A stretch of DNA of 64,000 nt from Zygnema cylindricum (Eukaryota; Streptophyta; Zygnematophyceae; Zygnematales; Zygnemataceae), in NCBI GenBank assembly GCA_037447655.1, contig JBBHKE010001112.1, positions 1-64,000 on the forward strand, in the 5' to 3' direction. Below the pieces are notes generated by a model that ran no database searches, was not told the DNA's origin, and saw only the letters and a program-made list of their open reading frames with translations. The position numbers were made by a program, and so were the translations under genes. Positions 33,173-43,900 of this stretch are shown piece after piece. Positions within the stretch are counted from its first letter, which is position 1; every line of letters begins with the position of its first letter.

Positions 33173-34423
33173 CTGTTACTGTAGTACCAACGAAGCCCCC
33201 CTTTCTTCGAAGATGCTCCTTCATTTTTTACAGTTGCTTTTTCAATCTTGTCTGTCGGAGCGTGACAGTCTGACAGGATATCCTTTGGCAAAGGGTGATT
33301 CGCGTCCGGCGTGTGAGAACGCACCCGAATATTACCACGTGTAGGTATCTCGTTGGTAGACCATCGTGGCACGAATCTATATAATCCCGGTATTGCAATT
33401 TCACACGCTTCGTAGATGGAATACCCACCTCCCCACAGGTAAGTAAGCTGAGGGTACATAAACCGTACAGTTGTTTTTCAGAAAAGAAGACAAAAAAACA
33501 AAACGTACGGACTCTTGCAAACAACCCTACGTTTTAGCTAATGGGCTCTAGACCTAAATGTTAACTGGCCAAAGACGAAGCGGTGCTTGGATAAAGCGGT
33601 TTTAGTAGTACAATAAATTGTGTTTTGACTCGTGGCATAATATAGGCCGCTGAATGATGTTACTACACTATTTCACTATATTAATACTTGAATAAGCGAT
33701 CGGCCGTACGGTAGTACGGCGGTGTATGCTGCAGGTCGACAAGTGTTTAGGCCAGCTGTACCACAAAAGTGAGCGCGTACAAAGCAGTCAAGTCAACGAA
33801 GACTGTCAACAAGTCAACGAAGCATTGGTCTACGTTGAATTCAGAAAAGATGTAAACAAACGTCAGTATCGAGTCACGTGATTGGCTTTTCGGGATACGT
33901 GTCGAAATCCAGAGTGCACGTCAAAGGCGGAAGCGAGACGACTGCAGAGAAGCTAAAAGCCTAAAAGCCTGTTTGAAGTTTCACCAAATGAAATCCTGCT
34001 TTTGCAGCGTGGACAAATGGGGTGACGCTAAGAGAAATGGTTACTTTCCGTCAGTTGACCTACTTAGGACTACAACGTATAGAATAAGTACAGAAAATGT
34101 ACGATTTTGACGACTCCCAAAGATTTATGTACCTTAACGTACAGAAAGGTCAAACGAATACGAAATTATTTGCAAATAGCTCCCGGTACGTGCGAACACG
34201 AAAACTAAAGCTGAAAACTGAAAAGGATTGACGAAGACTCTTGACGGAGTCTCTTGCAGGCACGCTATCCCATTCCTTGCTCAAATAAATAATACTTAGC
34301 AAGACATATTCTGACATTCTAAGCAGGATGTACAACTAAAACTCTAAATATTGCTAGCAGGATAATACAACTAAAAATCAAATTTCTGATACATTTAACT
34401 GCTCAGCAAGCTCATTATTTCTC
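33173..34423. other. No convincing feature
   Basis: Mixed-composition sequence with overlapping 98-codon minus-strand ORFs (33163-33524) that show no recognisable motif. May contain upstream sequence of the SNARE-like ORF at 34424. Confidence 0.3.
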
Positions 34424-35389
34424 ATGAAATATATGCATTATACAGCAAAGGCCAGCAAAAGAAGTTGTTTTACTATGGAAATTCCTAAATTCAGTTTTCG
34501 CTTCCCAAGCTTTGGAGTAAATGACGGACTGCTGTCTGCAAAATCATACTCTGTAAGAGAACCAGATACTGGTCCACATTTAAGCAGTAATTTAAACGTA
34601 AAAAAAAGCAAAGGCAGTCAAAAAATTATTGATAGCTACATATCTGCGTTTCAAAATAGAGCAAAAGACATAGAGCAAGATTTACTGCAAGCTGAAGTAC
34701 TCCTTGACTTGCTGGAGAAGGTTGACAGGAATATAAAGATAATAGAAAAAGTAGAAGAAATTAATGATATGCAGAAATATATGCAGAGAACATTTACATT
34801 GTTAGGAAGTCAGGTAACTCAAATCACAGGAAAAATTAAAGGTTTGAAGATTGAGAATGAAAGCAGTAAAATGCTCCCTGGATGTGGAGAAGAGTCGAAT
34901 GCTTATCAGATGAGAATGGAGATTACAGGTGGCTTGAAGGAGATTTTTCTAAAACTTTTAAACAGATTGTTAGGGTTTCAGCAGGAAATGGAGGCTAAGT
35001 ACAAAATTAGCATGGATAAGAGTTCGAATACTGCTCCGAGAATGAAACAAGATTCGAATGAGTCAGATAATGTGACGGAAACTGGAGAGAGTGAAGAAAT
35101 AAAGTGTCTTGTTTATCATCAGAAGGCAATCCAGGAGCTTATGGACAGTATGGTGGAACTGCATGACGTCTTTTTGAATATGCCTACTACTGCAATGAAA
35201 AAGGTTACAAATGAAGGTGAAAGTACACAAAATATCTCAACTGGAGGACAAGCTCCTGGAAAGGAATTTACATCTGAAGGAGAACAAAATTTTTTCAACG
35301 AAAAAGAGCATGAGTCTAGGTTTGAGATACTATGGCGGAAGCGAAGGGATTATAGTCGAGTTTGTTTACCGTTTTGTTGTTGGATGTAA
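34424..35389 (+). CDS. Qa-SNARE (syntaxin, SYP1-like) derivative without a transmembrane anchor
   Basis: Qa-SNAREs drive membrane fusion. They have an N-terminal Habc bundle, a SNARE helix and a C-terminal membrane anchor. This 321-codon frame shows Habc-like helices (DIEQDLLQAEVLLDLLEKVD at about 87-106; MRMEITGGLKEIFLKLLNRL then GFQQEMEAKYK at about 166-196), a linker ETGESEE, and the first half of a SNARE motif (HQKAIQELMDSMVELHDVFL, about 232-251). The motif then dissolves into a polar tail and the frame ends RVCLPFCCWM, with no hydrophobic anchor. Starts at 34424 or 34475 (MEIPKFSF) are possible. The length is near that of plant syntaxins (about 300 aa). The single exon and lost anchor suggest a retrocopy or degenerate duplicate. 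The terminal cysteines could be lipidated, but that is speculative. Confidence 0.6.
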   Translation: MKYMHYTAKASKRSCFTMEIPKFSFRFPSFGVNDGLLSAKSYSVREPDTGPHLSSNLNVKKSKGSQKIIDSYISAFQNRAKDIEQDLLQAEVLLDLLEKVDRNIKIIEKVEEINDMQKYMQRTFTLLGSQVTQITGKIKGLKIENESSKMLPGCGEESNAYQMRMEITGGLKEIFLKLLNRLLGFQQEMEAKYKISMDKSSNTAPRMKQDSNESDNVTETGESEEIKCLVYHQKAIQELMDSMVELHDVFLNMPTTAMKKVTNEGESTQNISTGGQAPGKEFTSEGEQNFFNEKEHESRFEILWRKRRDYSRVCLPFCCWM

Positions 35390-36469
35390 CTTTCTCGTCT
35401 TTTTAAAAGTTTCGGTTAAAAGTACAGTACAGTACCGTCGAAACTGTTGAAAAGTACACCTCTATGTTACTTTCCAGCTTAGTTGAACCGTCACTACTCC
35501 TAAGCTTCCATGTAGAAGCAGTTAGAAAGTACAATTTAAATTGTACCTTTTGGCTTCGTTACGGGTTTGCTGTTTCTCCAGTCCTGTTAGCTTTGGCATC
35601 CAGTTCCCGGTCCTCATTACTTCACGATCCAGTTGAGAAGCAGTTAGAAAGTACATAAAAATTGTACATTAGGTTCGTCAGTGCAGTTACTGTTCGACGT
35701 TCGGACGTCAGTTTTAGTTTGTCCGTCAGTACTGTACTTTACGACCGAATTACTTCCGTACAGTCTACAACATTGGTACTTTTGAAACAGTGTCGTTGAA
35801 CTGGAATTCGATGAACTGCGTTACAATATGCATGGAAACAAATAATGCATAACAGAAGCTTCTAACGCCAGGATCAGTAAACATTAGTGATCAGTTAGTG
35901 TGTATATAGAAGAAATTTTTTTATTGAGAATAAAGAGAAAATGCTCTCCTCGAAGGTTAATATTTACGGTCTACCTGTTGACAATTTTTGGGAAGTGTAT
36001 TTTGGCAAGGGTACAGTAGTGTAATGTGTTTTTCTGTTGTGTCGTTAACAACAATTGTTATAAATTTATTGTTTTGATGAGTAATAAAATGAAGCATTGC
36101 AATTCCCAGGCAAGCAGTGAGACGAATTTCAAAACATAAATTGATCTTTTGTTCTCAAATGTACATTCAATATGAGAAACATGTGGCAAGTAATAAATGA
36201 ATTTCATGCAAATCCTTCCTTGGTGCCAATCCATACTATATATATATTTTATTTCTTTTGGCTACTCTTGATTGCAATGGCACACCTTTTTTGAACCTCT
36301 CTCAAACTCTCGCCGAAAATGGTGACTAATGATGTTGTTTGTAATCGATTTAGTATTGCAAACAATAGCGAGTCTGTGGACTCTGTTTATTTGTACTTTG
36401 AATAATTTCATGAATCGAGACTAAATGTACAAATCAGATTATTCATAAAAATGGCCATGAATTATTTTC
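35390..36469. other. No gene seen
   Basis: AT-rich sequence with scattered GTACAGTAC motifs (35425-35445, 35530-35670, 35730-35770). AGCAGTTAGAAAGTACA recurs at about 35517 and 35640, so a short duplication (about 122-bp spacing) is present. No ORF with recognisable content. Confidence 0.4.
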
Positions 36470-37262
36470 TTGGTTCTCAATGTTCTACCAATAAACGAAA
36501 CGGAACTGGAAGGAATGGAACGGAACGAAACATAGTAAAACACATAAACGGACCAAACCGAGCCCAACTGAACCGAAACGAATGGAAAGGAACGGAATGG
36601 AATAAAACAGAGTTTGGAATGGACTAAAACCAAACTGAACGGAACCCAACCTAACAGAACCAAACAAAACCGAACAGACCAGCACAGAATGCAATTCAAC
36701 GAAACAAAACGGATTTGAACAGGAAAAAACAGAAAGGACTGGGCCAAACATAATGAAACATAACAGAAAAGATGGAAAAGAAACAAACATAAAATTAGAC
36801 CAAATCGATTAGAACGGGATGGAACAGGGTAGAACTGAACGGAATGGAATGGAGCAGTAAAAAACGACACAAAACAGTATGAAATGGAATGGGACGAAAC
36901 TGAATGGCACAATAATGCCAAAAAACAGCCAGAAACTGAATGGAACGGAACAGCTAAAAAAAGGGAACAGATTGATAATGGTGCAGAACTTCACAAAATT
37001 GAAAGCCAGTGAACGGAATGAAATAGAATAGAACGGAACGGAATAGGACGAGATCGAACAGAAAACAGCCTTGAACTGCACAAAACCGAACCGACCATGG
37101 ATAAATAAAACCGATTGCAGAAGAACGGAACTAAACAGAAAAAAACTGAACGGAACTGTTTCGGAACACACAACCGACAGAACCAAACTGACCCAAACCG
37201 AGCCAAACTGAACCGAACCGAACCGACATGAACCCAATTGAATGGAACAGAAAGGAACTGGG
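36470..37262. repeat. Degenerate pentamer satellite, GGAAC/GGAAT type
   Basis: About 0.8 kb of sequence dominated by variants of GGAAC, GAAAC and CCGAA on the plus strand (for example GGAACGGAACGAAAC). It is degenerate throughout, so old. Open reading frames through it are by-products of the repeat. Confidence 0.9.
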
Positions 37263-39231
37263 CGAAGCAGGAGAGAATTAGGAAGGGGACGAGAGGGGGG
37301 GGGGAGAGGGAGAGGGAGAGTTAGTGGTAGAGGGTGAGGGAGAGCAAAATGGAGAGGGTGACGGTGAAGGAAAAGAAGCGGGACAAGGAAAGGGAGATGG
37401 AGAGGGATCGGAAGAGGGAAAGTGAGAAAGCGAAGAGTTTACAAGGATAGCGAGGGGGTTGTAAAGGGCGCCAGTGAATGAGAGGGAGAGGGAGAGAGAG
37501 AAAAAGGGAGAGTGTGAAGAAGAGGGGGATGGAGAGGGTGACGGAGTGGGAAAGGGAGAGGGAGATGGAGAAGGAGAGGGAGAGGGCGAGGGTGGAGGCG
37601 AGGGCGAAGGCAATTGAGAGGACGACGGGGAGGGAGAGGCAGAGAGCGAGGGCAAGGGCGGGGGGGGAGGGCGAGGGTGAGGGAAAGGGAAAGGGAGAGG
37701 GAGAGGGAAAGGGAGATGGAGAGGGAGAGCTAGATGAAGAGGGAGTGGGAGAGGGAGAGGGCTAGGGAGAGGGCGAGGGCGAGATTGATGGCGTGGGAGA
37801 AAATGAGGGCGAGAGAGGAAGAGGATAGGGGAGAGGGAGTTGTACAAGGAGAAGGAGAGGAAGAGCGAGTTGGAGAGGGAGAGGGCGAGGGAGATGGATA
37901 GGGTGAAGGAGATGGAAAGGTAGAGGGAGAGGGAGAGAAAGTGGGGGAGGGAGAGTACAGAGGATAGAGCGAAGGAGAGGAAAGGGGAAAGAGCAAGGGA
38001 GAGGTAGAGGGAGGTGGTGAGGTCGTGGGAGGGGGCGAGAGAGAGGGCGATAGAGACGGCGAGGGAGAGGAAAAGCGAGAGGGAGAGGGAGAAGGAGAGG
38101 AATAGGCAGAGGGAGAGGGAAAAGGGATTGAGAGATGTTAAGGGAGAGGGAGTGAGATTGGTCAAGGGCGAGGACGAGGGAGAGGGTGAGGGCTTCGACG
38201 AGGGAGAGGGCGAGGGAGAAAGAGCAGGAGAGAGAGATGGTAGGGAGGAGTGGGAGGAGTGGGAGAGGGGAGGTCGAGGGCTGGGAATAGAAAGATAAAT
38301 AGGGTCAGGGTGAGGGAGAGGGTGAGGAAGAGGGAGAGGAAGATGGAGAGATGATGGCGAGGGTGTGGGAGATGGAGAGGGAGAGAGAGAGTAAGGGAGA
38401 AGAGGTCGAGGGTGAGGGTGAGGCTTGCGTTGACGGCGAGGGTGACGGCGAGGGAAAGGGAGGAAGAGGGAGCGAGAGGAGGAGGGAGAGCCGGAGGAAG
38501 AGGGAGAGGGAGAGGGAGACGGAGAGGGAGAGGGAAAGCGAGAGGGAGAGGGAAAGGAAGACAGGGAGGGAGAGGTAGGGGGAAAAGGGCGAGAGAGAGG
38601 GTGCAGTATAGTTTGAGATAGATGGCGACAGAGAGGGCGAGGGCTACAGCGAGAGAAAAGGTGTGAGAAAGTGGGAGAGAGGGAGAGGGAGAGGGAGTGG
38701 GTGAGGGAGATGAAGAAGTAGTAGAGGGAGAGGGCAAGAGAGACGGGGAAGGAAAAGGTGAGGTCGACGGAGAGGGAGAGGGGGGGAGAGGAGGGAGAGA
38801 CAGAGAGGGTGGGAGAGAGAAAGGTGGATAGGAAGAGGGTAAGGGAGTGGGAGAGGGAGAGGGTGAGGGATACGGAGACAGAGAAAGAGAGAGTGGGAAA
38901 GTGAGAGGAAGTGGGGGAGGAAGAGGGATAAGGAGAGTAGAAGGGAGGGCGAATGCGCGGGGATTGTGAGAGGGAAGTGGAAGAGGAAGTGGGAGTGGGG
39001 AGGGAGAGGGAGATTGAGAGAGAGAAGGACAGGAGAAGGGAGGCTGGGGGCGGGGTTGTGGGGGAGGGCGAGGGCGAGGGCGCGGTCAACAGAGAGAGGG
39101 AGAGGAAGTGTGCAATGGCGGGGGTGATGGCGAGGGCGAGGGCAAGGGTAATACTGAGGGGGAGATGGAGAGGTATAGGGAAGGGAGAAGGAGAGGGAGA
39201 GGGAGAGGATGAGGGAGAGGGAGAGGGAATT
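37263..39231. repeat. Purine-rich hexamer satellite, GGGAGA type, about 2 kb
   Basis: Almost unbroken purines on the plus strand, built from GAGGGA/GGGAGA with GAGGGC and GATGGA variants. The 6-bp period keeps reading frames open, giving a spurious 738-codon Ser/Pro-rich minus-strand ORF. Nearly perfect strand asymmetry favours triplex or quadruplex structures. Confidence 0.93.
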
Positions 39232-39340
39232 ATTAATAACTCCATTCCCTCGATTAATAATTCCATTCGTTCCGTTATGTCCTGTTCCGTCTTATTTCTC
39301 GTCCAATTCTGCCTCATTCCGTACTGTTCCGTACCAGGCA
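39232..39340. repeat. Inverted pentamer block (GTTCC/ATTCC) on the right of the hexamer array
   Basis: TTCCATTCGTTCCGTTATGT and following sequence is the reverse complement of the GGAAC-type array at 36470-37262. The hexamer array is therefore bracketed by opposed pentamer arrays. Confidence 0.75.
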
Positions 39341-40290
39341 TGCACCGAGGAAGCCTTTTTGTTCCTCTAACGGTTGGGTCTGGAGCGGCTCTGGAGGAAT
39401 CTTCCTTCGATAACCTTGAGCCTCGGTTGAAATGTGGGCTAAAAAGTGACAGCTTTTTATTGAAGGTTCCTGAAAATATGGAAAGGGAGCCCACGTTTAT
39501 CGATTTTTTTCGTTCACTTTACCAACTTTATCATCCACGATAAAAAAAAACCGATTTCCGATGGCATCTTCCATAAACATTTTTTGATTCAATTGTGATA
39601 TTATATGATCCAATAGCGTGAAATGGTCATTGAAGGCTGCGATCGTACCCGTTTTTCGTCCCTTATAATAATATAAAATTAGAAATAATAATATAATATA
39701 AGTAAAAGAAAAATAATTGAGGTGGATATTAAGATCAATCATGAAAGAAGATAAACTTTCTCGGAGCTTTACAACCCGAGCAGTAGTATATTCCTATTGA
39801 TATAATATACAAAAGTTTTACATTTTTATTTATGTAATACATTTTTATTGATATAATATGTCTTAATTGATATTATTCTTTGTAAAAATAGGGCTATCGA
39901 GAACCATCTGGGTGCAAAACTGGAGTAAGAAGAAAACGGAAATGAAAACTGAAACATGACACAACTAACAGAAAAAAGAAACCTCGAGGAACCCTGAAAT
40001 TGAATAGACGAAGAAGTGGGACTAAAACCCAAAAGGTTATCAAAATATACCTTTCGGAGAAGAAGAAAAGTGAAACAAATCTGAGAACTTTTTCCTTTAA
40101 TTGACTTAATTGTAATTTTTTTCAGGAGGATCTTTTGTAAATGCGAGAAATTCAGCAAGTCGAAAGTCAACTGCATATGCCTCGACATAGAAATTTGAAA
40201 TTGCAATAATCATTGTCGTACAAAATGTACCAACGAAAAAATAATTGAAGTTTTTACTAAAAAAAAAAAAACGAGCAATGAGAAAATATG
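39341..40290. other. No gene seen
   Basis: Unique-looking AT-rich sequence without recognisable ORFs or repeats, between the satellites and the 3' side of the ferredoxin-like gene. Confidence 0.35.
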
Positions 40291-40500
40291 TTGATGAAAG
40301 ACAATACTCTTACTCCTCTTCTCTTACTCTTTTCTATCCACTCTTACTCCTCTCCTCTTACGCCTCTTCCCTTACTTTTCTTTTACTCGTCTTCTCTATC
40401 CACTCTTACTCCTCTTCCCTTTTCTTTTACTCCTCTTCTCTATCCACCCTTACTCCTACCCTCTTACTCCTCTTCTCTTAATACTCTTCTCCAATGTTTT
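40291..40500. repeat. Degenerate TACTCCTCTTCTCT microsatellite
   Basis: Pyrimidine-rich plus strand with recurring CTCTTACTCCTCTTC and TCTATCCACTCTTACTCC. Similar spacer sequence separates the exon fossils at 40496-40905, suggesting a shared origin. Confidence 0.8.
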
Positions 40501-40905
40501 CTATAATGTATGTCTTCATCCTACCATCACCACGTCATTCCGTCTAAATCTCTTCATCCCTCTTCTCTTACTCCTCTTCTCGTAACAAAATAATACAATC
40601 TTTGTAACCCAAATAAACTAAAACTTTTACTTTCCGTTTTTTTGGTTCTTTTATGGTTTTTTTGGTTCTTTTATAGTTTTATAGTACTTTCTAAAATCTT
40701 TTACAATGTATGGAAAGACCACCCTTTTATCATCACCACCGACATTATCTCCTCCTCTCATACCTCCTCTTCTCGTAAAGACAATACGATCTTCGTAAAT
40801 ACTTTTCTTTCGCTTTTCTTCTCTTAATACTATTCTCCAAACCGTTGTATAATGAATGGTAAGGCCTCCACTCCACCATCGCCACCGTCATTCTCTCCCT
40901 CTTCT
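40496..40905 (-). repeat. Three decayed copies of the exon-2 3' end of the neighbouring ferredoxin-like gene
   Basis: The authentic exon end encodes [15 protein letters not shown]-stop. The minus strand at about 40848-40905 encodes [14 protein letters not shown]. At about 40702-40762 it encodes MSVVMIKGWSFHTL. At about 40497-40556 a frame-damaged version is recognisable by CTACCATCACCACGTCATTCCGTC on the plus strand. The copies lie 150, 145 and 200 bp apart going downstream from the true stop. Each is about 55 bp of exon joined to CT-rich spacer. Decay increases with distance from the gene. Confidence 0.85.
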
Positions 40906-40995
40906 CTCCCACTTCTCGACCGCCTCTTCTCTTAACAACTCAAGACAAACTCCGTTTTTTTTTTCCCTTCTCTTAATACTTTTCTCCAAACTCTT

Positions 40996-43900
40996 TTATA
41001 GGGTATGGTAAGGCCTCCACTCTACCATCGCCACCGTCATTCCGTCCAACTCTTTTGTCAGTTTGACTTGAGATCCCAACCGACTGTGATTGTTTACCGT
41101 TCCGTTGGAGGAAACGGAACGTAAAACTTCCAGTTCTGCTTCTGACGGAGGAGGAATCTTCGACAACCATTCGGTGGCAATAGTCACTTTAAAAAAAAGA
41201 AGAAAAAAAAGAGGAGAAAACGAACCGAGAAAATGAAGACAAATTAAATTAATAATACATACAAAAGAAAAACAAAACATTCATTTCTGATTTGGAAGGA
41301 GGAGGAACTTTCGACAACAATTCGATAGCGATAGTCACCGTTTCATGGAATAAATAAATAAACGAAACAGAAAAAAAAAAACACAAAATAAAACAAAACA
41401 TCCAGCTATGCTTCGGACAGAGGAGGAATTTTCGATAACCATTCGGTGGCAGCCGTTACAATAAAAAAATAAAAAAACAGAAAAAAAAACAAAAAACAAA
41501 CATATAGAAACAAAAAAGAAAACAAAAAAACAAATAAAACAAAAAAGCAAAACGACCTTCAAAACCATTCGGTCACAAATGTCACTGTTTCATGGAACAA
41601 ATAAAAAAATGGAAAAGAAACAAAAAAGCGAAAAACAAAATAAATGAACAAAATAAAGATATTAAAACAAAAAACAAAAAAAAACAAAAAAACATTCAGA
41701 AAAACATTTAGTTCCGCTTTGGAAGGATAGATTTTTGACAACCATTTGGTCGCAATCTAAACTGTTCCACAGAAAAATAAAAAAGAAACCACAAGACACC
41801 AAATAAAAAAACAAAATAGTAATAAAAATAATAATAGTAAAATAAAACAAAACCAAAAGGAAAAAAAACAAAGTCGAGTTTTGCCTCGGACGGAGGAGGA
41901 ATTTTTGACAGCCGTTCAGTAGTGATAGTAAAAGAAAATAAAAAAAGACAAAAATAAAGCAAAAACAAAATAAATTTAATAAAAAAATCCAAAAACGTAC
42001 CCCTCCCCCCCTTCCCCCTCCCCCCTCTACCTTAGAACGCTCACCCTATACCTCCTTTTTCTTTTCAAGTTAGTTTGCGGCAAATTAGATCAACTGTAGC
42101 ACATGTAAACGTTTATACAGTTATAAACGTCTACATAGATATGAACGTTTACGTTTATGTTGTCAGCTATTTTTCATTCAAGTATTTATATACGTTACTA
42201 AAGTTTATTGTTGTCGACTGTTTTTCGTTTTAGCTTATGTATTTACAAACTTTATTTAGGTTTATTGTTGTGAAAAAATTCAACTAAACTTACGTCTTTT
42301 TAAAATTTACTTAGGTTTGTTGTTGTTGTTTAAACTTATGTTTTTATAAACGTCACTTACGTTTATTGTTGTCGACTGTTCTTTGTTTTGACTTATGTAT
42401 TTACAAACTTTATTTAGGATAACTATTGTGAAAAATCGAACGTTTAAACTTATGTCTTTATAAACAGATAGGTTTATTGGTATGAAAAATATTTTGTTTA
42501 ACCTTATAAAAGGTTACCTAGGTTTGTTGTTGTCAATTATTTTCCGTTTAAACTTTATGTCTTTTGATGTCAAATGGCAAATGTTCAAAATCCAAAAGGA
42601 CAGAAATGGCTCAAGATCAAACTACACCGTCTATTACTATTAGCGTTGATGTTTTTTCCGCAATTAATGTTTCAGAATCAGCTTTTCACAGTGCACACAT
42701 TTCAGACTATTAATCCGACGGTTGAGATCGAAAGGTACTATTCTTACCTTCCAATTGAAAATCTCCAAACAGAAATTGGACAGATGTGGACGGACAAAAT
42801 TTAACTTAAACGGTACAAAAAAATAAACGCTAATAGAGATACACAATGTAGTTGGGCATAATCCACAAAATAGACCTTCTTTGATAGAAAAAAAAGAAAC
42901 AGTATGTCATTTGGGATGGGCAACAAAACATAAATTCTAATTCTTGTTTCAGTTATTTTTTTCTACAACACCACTTTGCATACAATGTGGTTTATTATGT
43001 GATTTAAGTATAGTATGTGGAATACATGGTTTAGTATGTGGTTTTAGTATAGCATGTGGAATATGTGGTATATAGTTTAGTATGTGGTTTAGTGCATGGT
43101 TTTAGTATAGAATGTCGTTTATGAAGAAAAGGGTAGACCCCCCACCCTTCCCTCTCCCTCTCCCTTCCCCCTCCCCTTTTACCTTCATCATTCCCATTGC
43201 TGCAGTCCACCTCCGTCGGAAACCTCTCCCCCTTTCCCCTCCTCCCTCTTCCTTTCCCCCCCCGCCCCTGACCCCCTCCCCCTCTCCCCCCCCTCCCCCT
43301 CTCCCCCCCCTCCCTCCCCCTCCCCCTCTCCCCCTATCCCCCCCCCCTCCCCCTCCACCTCTCCCCCTCTCCCTCCCTCCCCCTCCCCCTCTCCCACCCT
43401 TCCCCTCCCCCTCTCCCTCCCCCTCTCCCTCCCTCCCCCTCCCCTTCCCTCCCCCTCCCCCTCCCTCCCCCCCCTCACCCCTCCCTCTCCCTCACTCCCT
43501 CCCTCACCCCTCCCTCTCCCTCCCTCCCTCTCCCTCCCTCCCTCTCCCTCCCTCTCCCTCCCTCTCCCTCCCTCTCCCTCCCTCTCCCTCCCTCCCTCCC
43601 CCTCCCTCCCCCCTCCCACCCCTCCCCCTCCCTCCCTCTCCCTCCCTCTCCCTCCCTCTCCCTCCCTCCCTCCCCCTCCCTCCCCCCTCCCACCCCTCCC
43701 CCCTCCCCCCTCCCACCCCTCCCCCCTCCCCCCCTCCCACCCCTCCCCCCTCCCCTCCCCCCCTCCCCTCCCCCCTCCCCTCCCCCCTCCCCTCCCCCCT
43801 CCCCTCCCCCCTCCCCTCCCCCCTCCCCTCCCCCCTCCCCTCCCCCCTCCCCCCTCCCCCCTCCCCTCCCCCCTCCCCTCCCCCCTCCCCTCCCCCCTCC

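Noticed and set aside
37278-39494. 738-codon Ser/Pro-rich open frame (minus)
   Set aside because: Produced by the 6-bp-periodic GGGAGA satellite, which cannot generate stops; the N-terminal 80 codons outside the repeat show no family.
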